DNA of 50,690 bases from an uncultured Elusimicrobia bacterium (lineage in GTDB: Bacteria > Elusimicrobiota > Elusimicrobia > Elusimicrobiales > UBA9959): NCBI GenBank assembly GCA_903917735.1, contig CAIXBR010000030.1, positions 1-50,690 on the forward strand, read 5' to 3'. A program made the position numbers and the translations under genes. The notes under the pieces are model-generated. The model did no database searches. It was not told the DNA's origin and was given only the letters and a program-made list of their open reading frames with translations. Shown here piece after piece: positions 50,614 through 50,690 of this stretch (positions are counted from its first letter, which is position 1; the number at the start of each line of letters is the position of its first letter).

Positions 50614-50690
50614 AAAAGTCGGCACTACATTTTCGGCATTGACTCTGGAATTCTCATCCGTTTCGGCAGTTCAACGCCTAATCGTTGAAA

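Overview
The window looks like chromosomal DNA of a GC-rich, Gram-negative, probably uncultured bacterium. It has outer-membrane beta-barrel proteins, many Sec signal peptides, a PorV-like protein, an Aquifex-type aconitase and a two-subunit ATP citrate lyase. An Elusimicrobiota-like lineage is a reasonable guess from this mix, but no rRNA or marker gene here fixes the taxonomy.

Layout. 1-8.8 kb is housekeeping and envelope: POT peptide transporter, a small outer-membrane protein, NlpC/P60 hydrolase, acetate-type SatP channel with a coupled serine hydrolase, release factor 3, a secreted phospholipase D-like protein and a DMT permease. 9.0-14.1 kb is a tight operon of aconitase, aclB and aclA (citrate cleavage, reductive TCA type); a monomeric NADP-isocitrate dehydrogenase lies at 31.8-34.1 kb with a folded 5' leader. 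14.2-20.2 kb is an accessory island with lower GC in places: a HEPN-like protein, a CsgG-TPR gene cut by an in-frame TGA, a frameshifted higB with intact higA, three copies of the 3' end of one XRE regulator gene, an AAA ATPase and an MNT/HEPN pair. 20-28 kb holds a secreted clostripain-like protease, a nitroreductase, a PorV-like protein with a large beta-propeller surface protein, and transposase relics. 28-31.7 kb has a secreted cysteine-rich protein, an IS110/IS1111-type element and a YihY membrane protein. 34-36.6 kb carries small genes and an M20 peptidase.

The most novel part is 36.7-50.5 kb on the minus strand: two adjacent modules in which a short exported peptide gene precedes radical SAM genes. 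Module 1 (44.7 to 36.7 kb) has a Tat-like Tyr/Gly/Asn-rich peptide, a radical SAM protein, a SPASM-only protein, a radical SAM/SPASM protein, a GT9 glycosyltransferase, TIGR03435-type proteins (one fused to thioredoxin), a TPR protein and an exported protein with a C-terminal Cys-plus-helix tail. Module 2 (50.5 to 44.9 kb) has a small exported peptide, a radical SAM protein, a transglutaminase-TPR protein, a peptide-type solute-binding protein and a hybrid histidine kinase.

Regulation ties these together. Five exported-protein units (clostripain, Cys-rich protein, C-tail protein, TPR/thioredoxin unit, Tat-like peptide operon) carry GG-N10-GC sigma-54 promoters. Three of them also have, about 95-125 bp upstream of the -12 element, a pair of 14-bp palindromes (TTTTCA-N2-TGAAAA type) spaced 19-20 bp centre to centre, as expected for an enhancer-binding protein. 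No sigma-54 activator is encoded in the window. Separately, four genes have a -10 hexamer exactly 6 nt before the start codon, implying leaderless mRNAs. Two dispersed intergenic repeat families are present.
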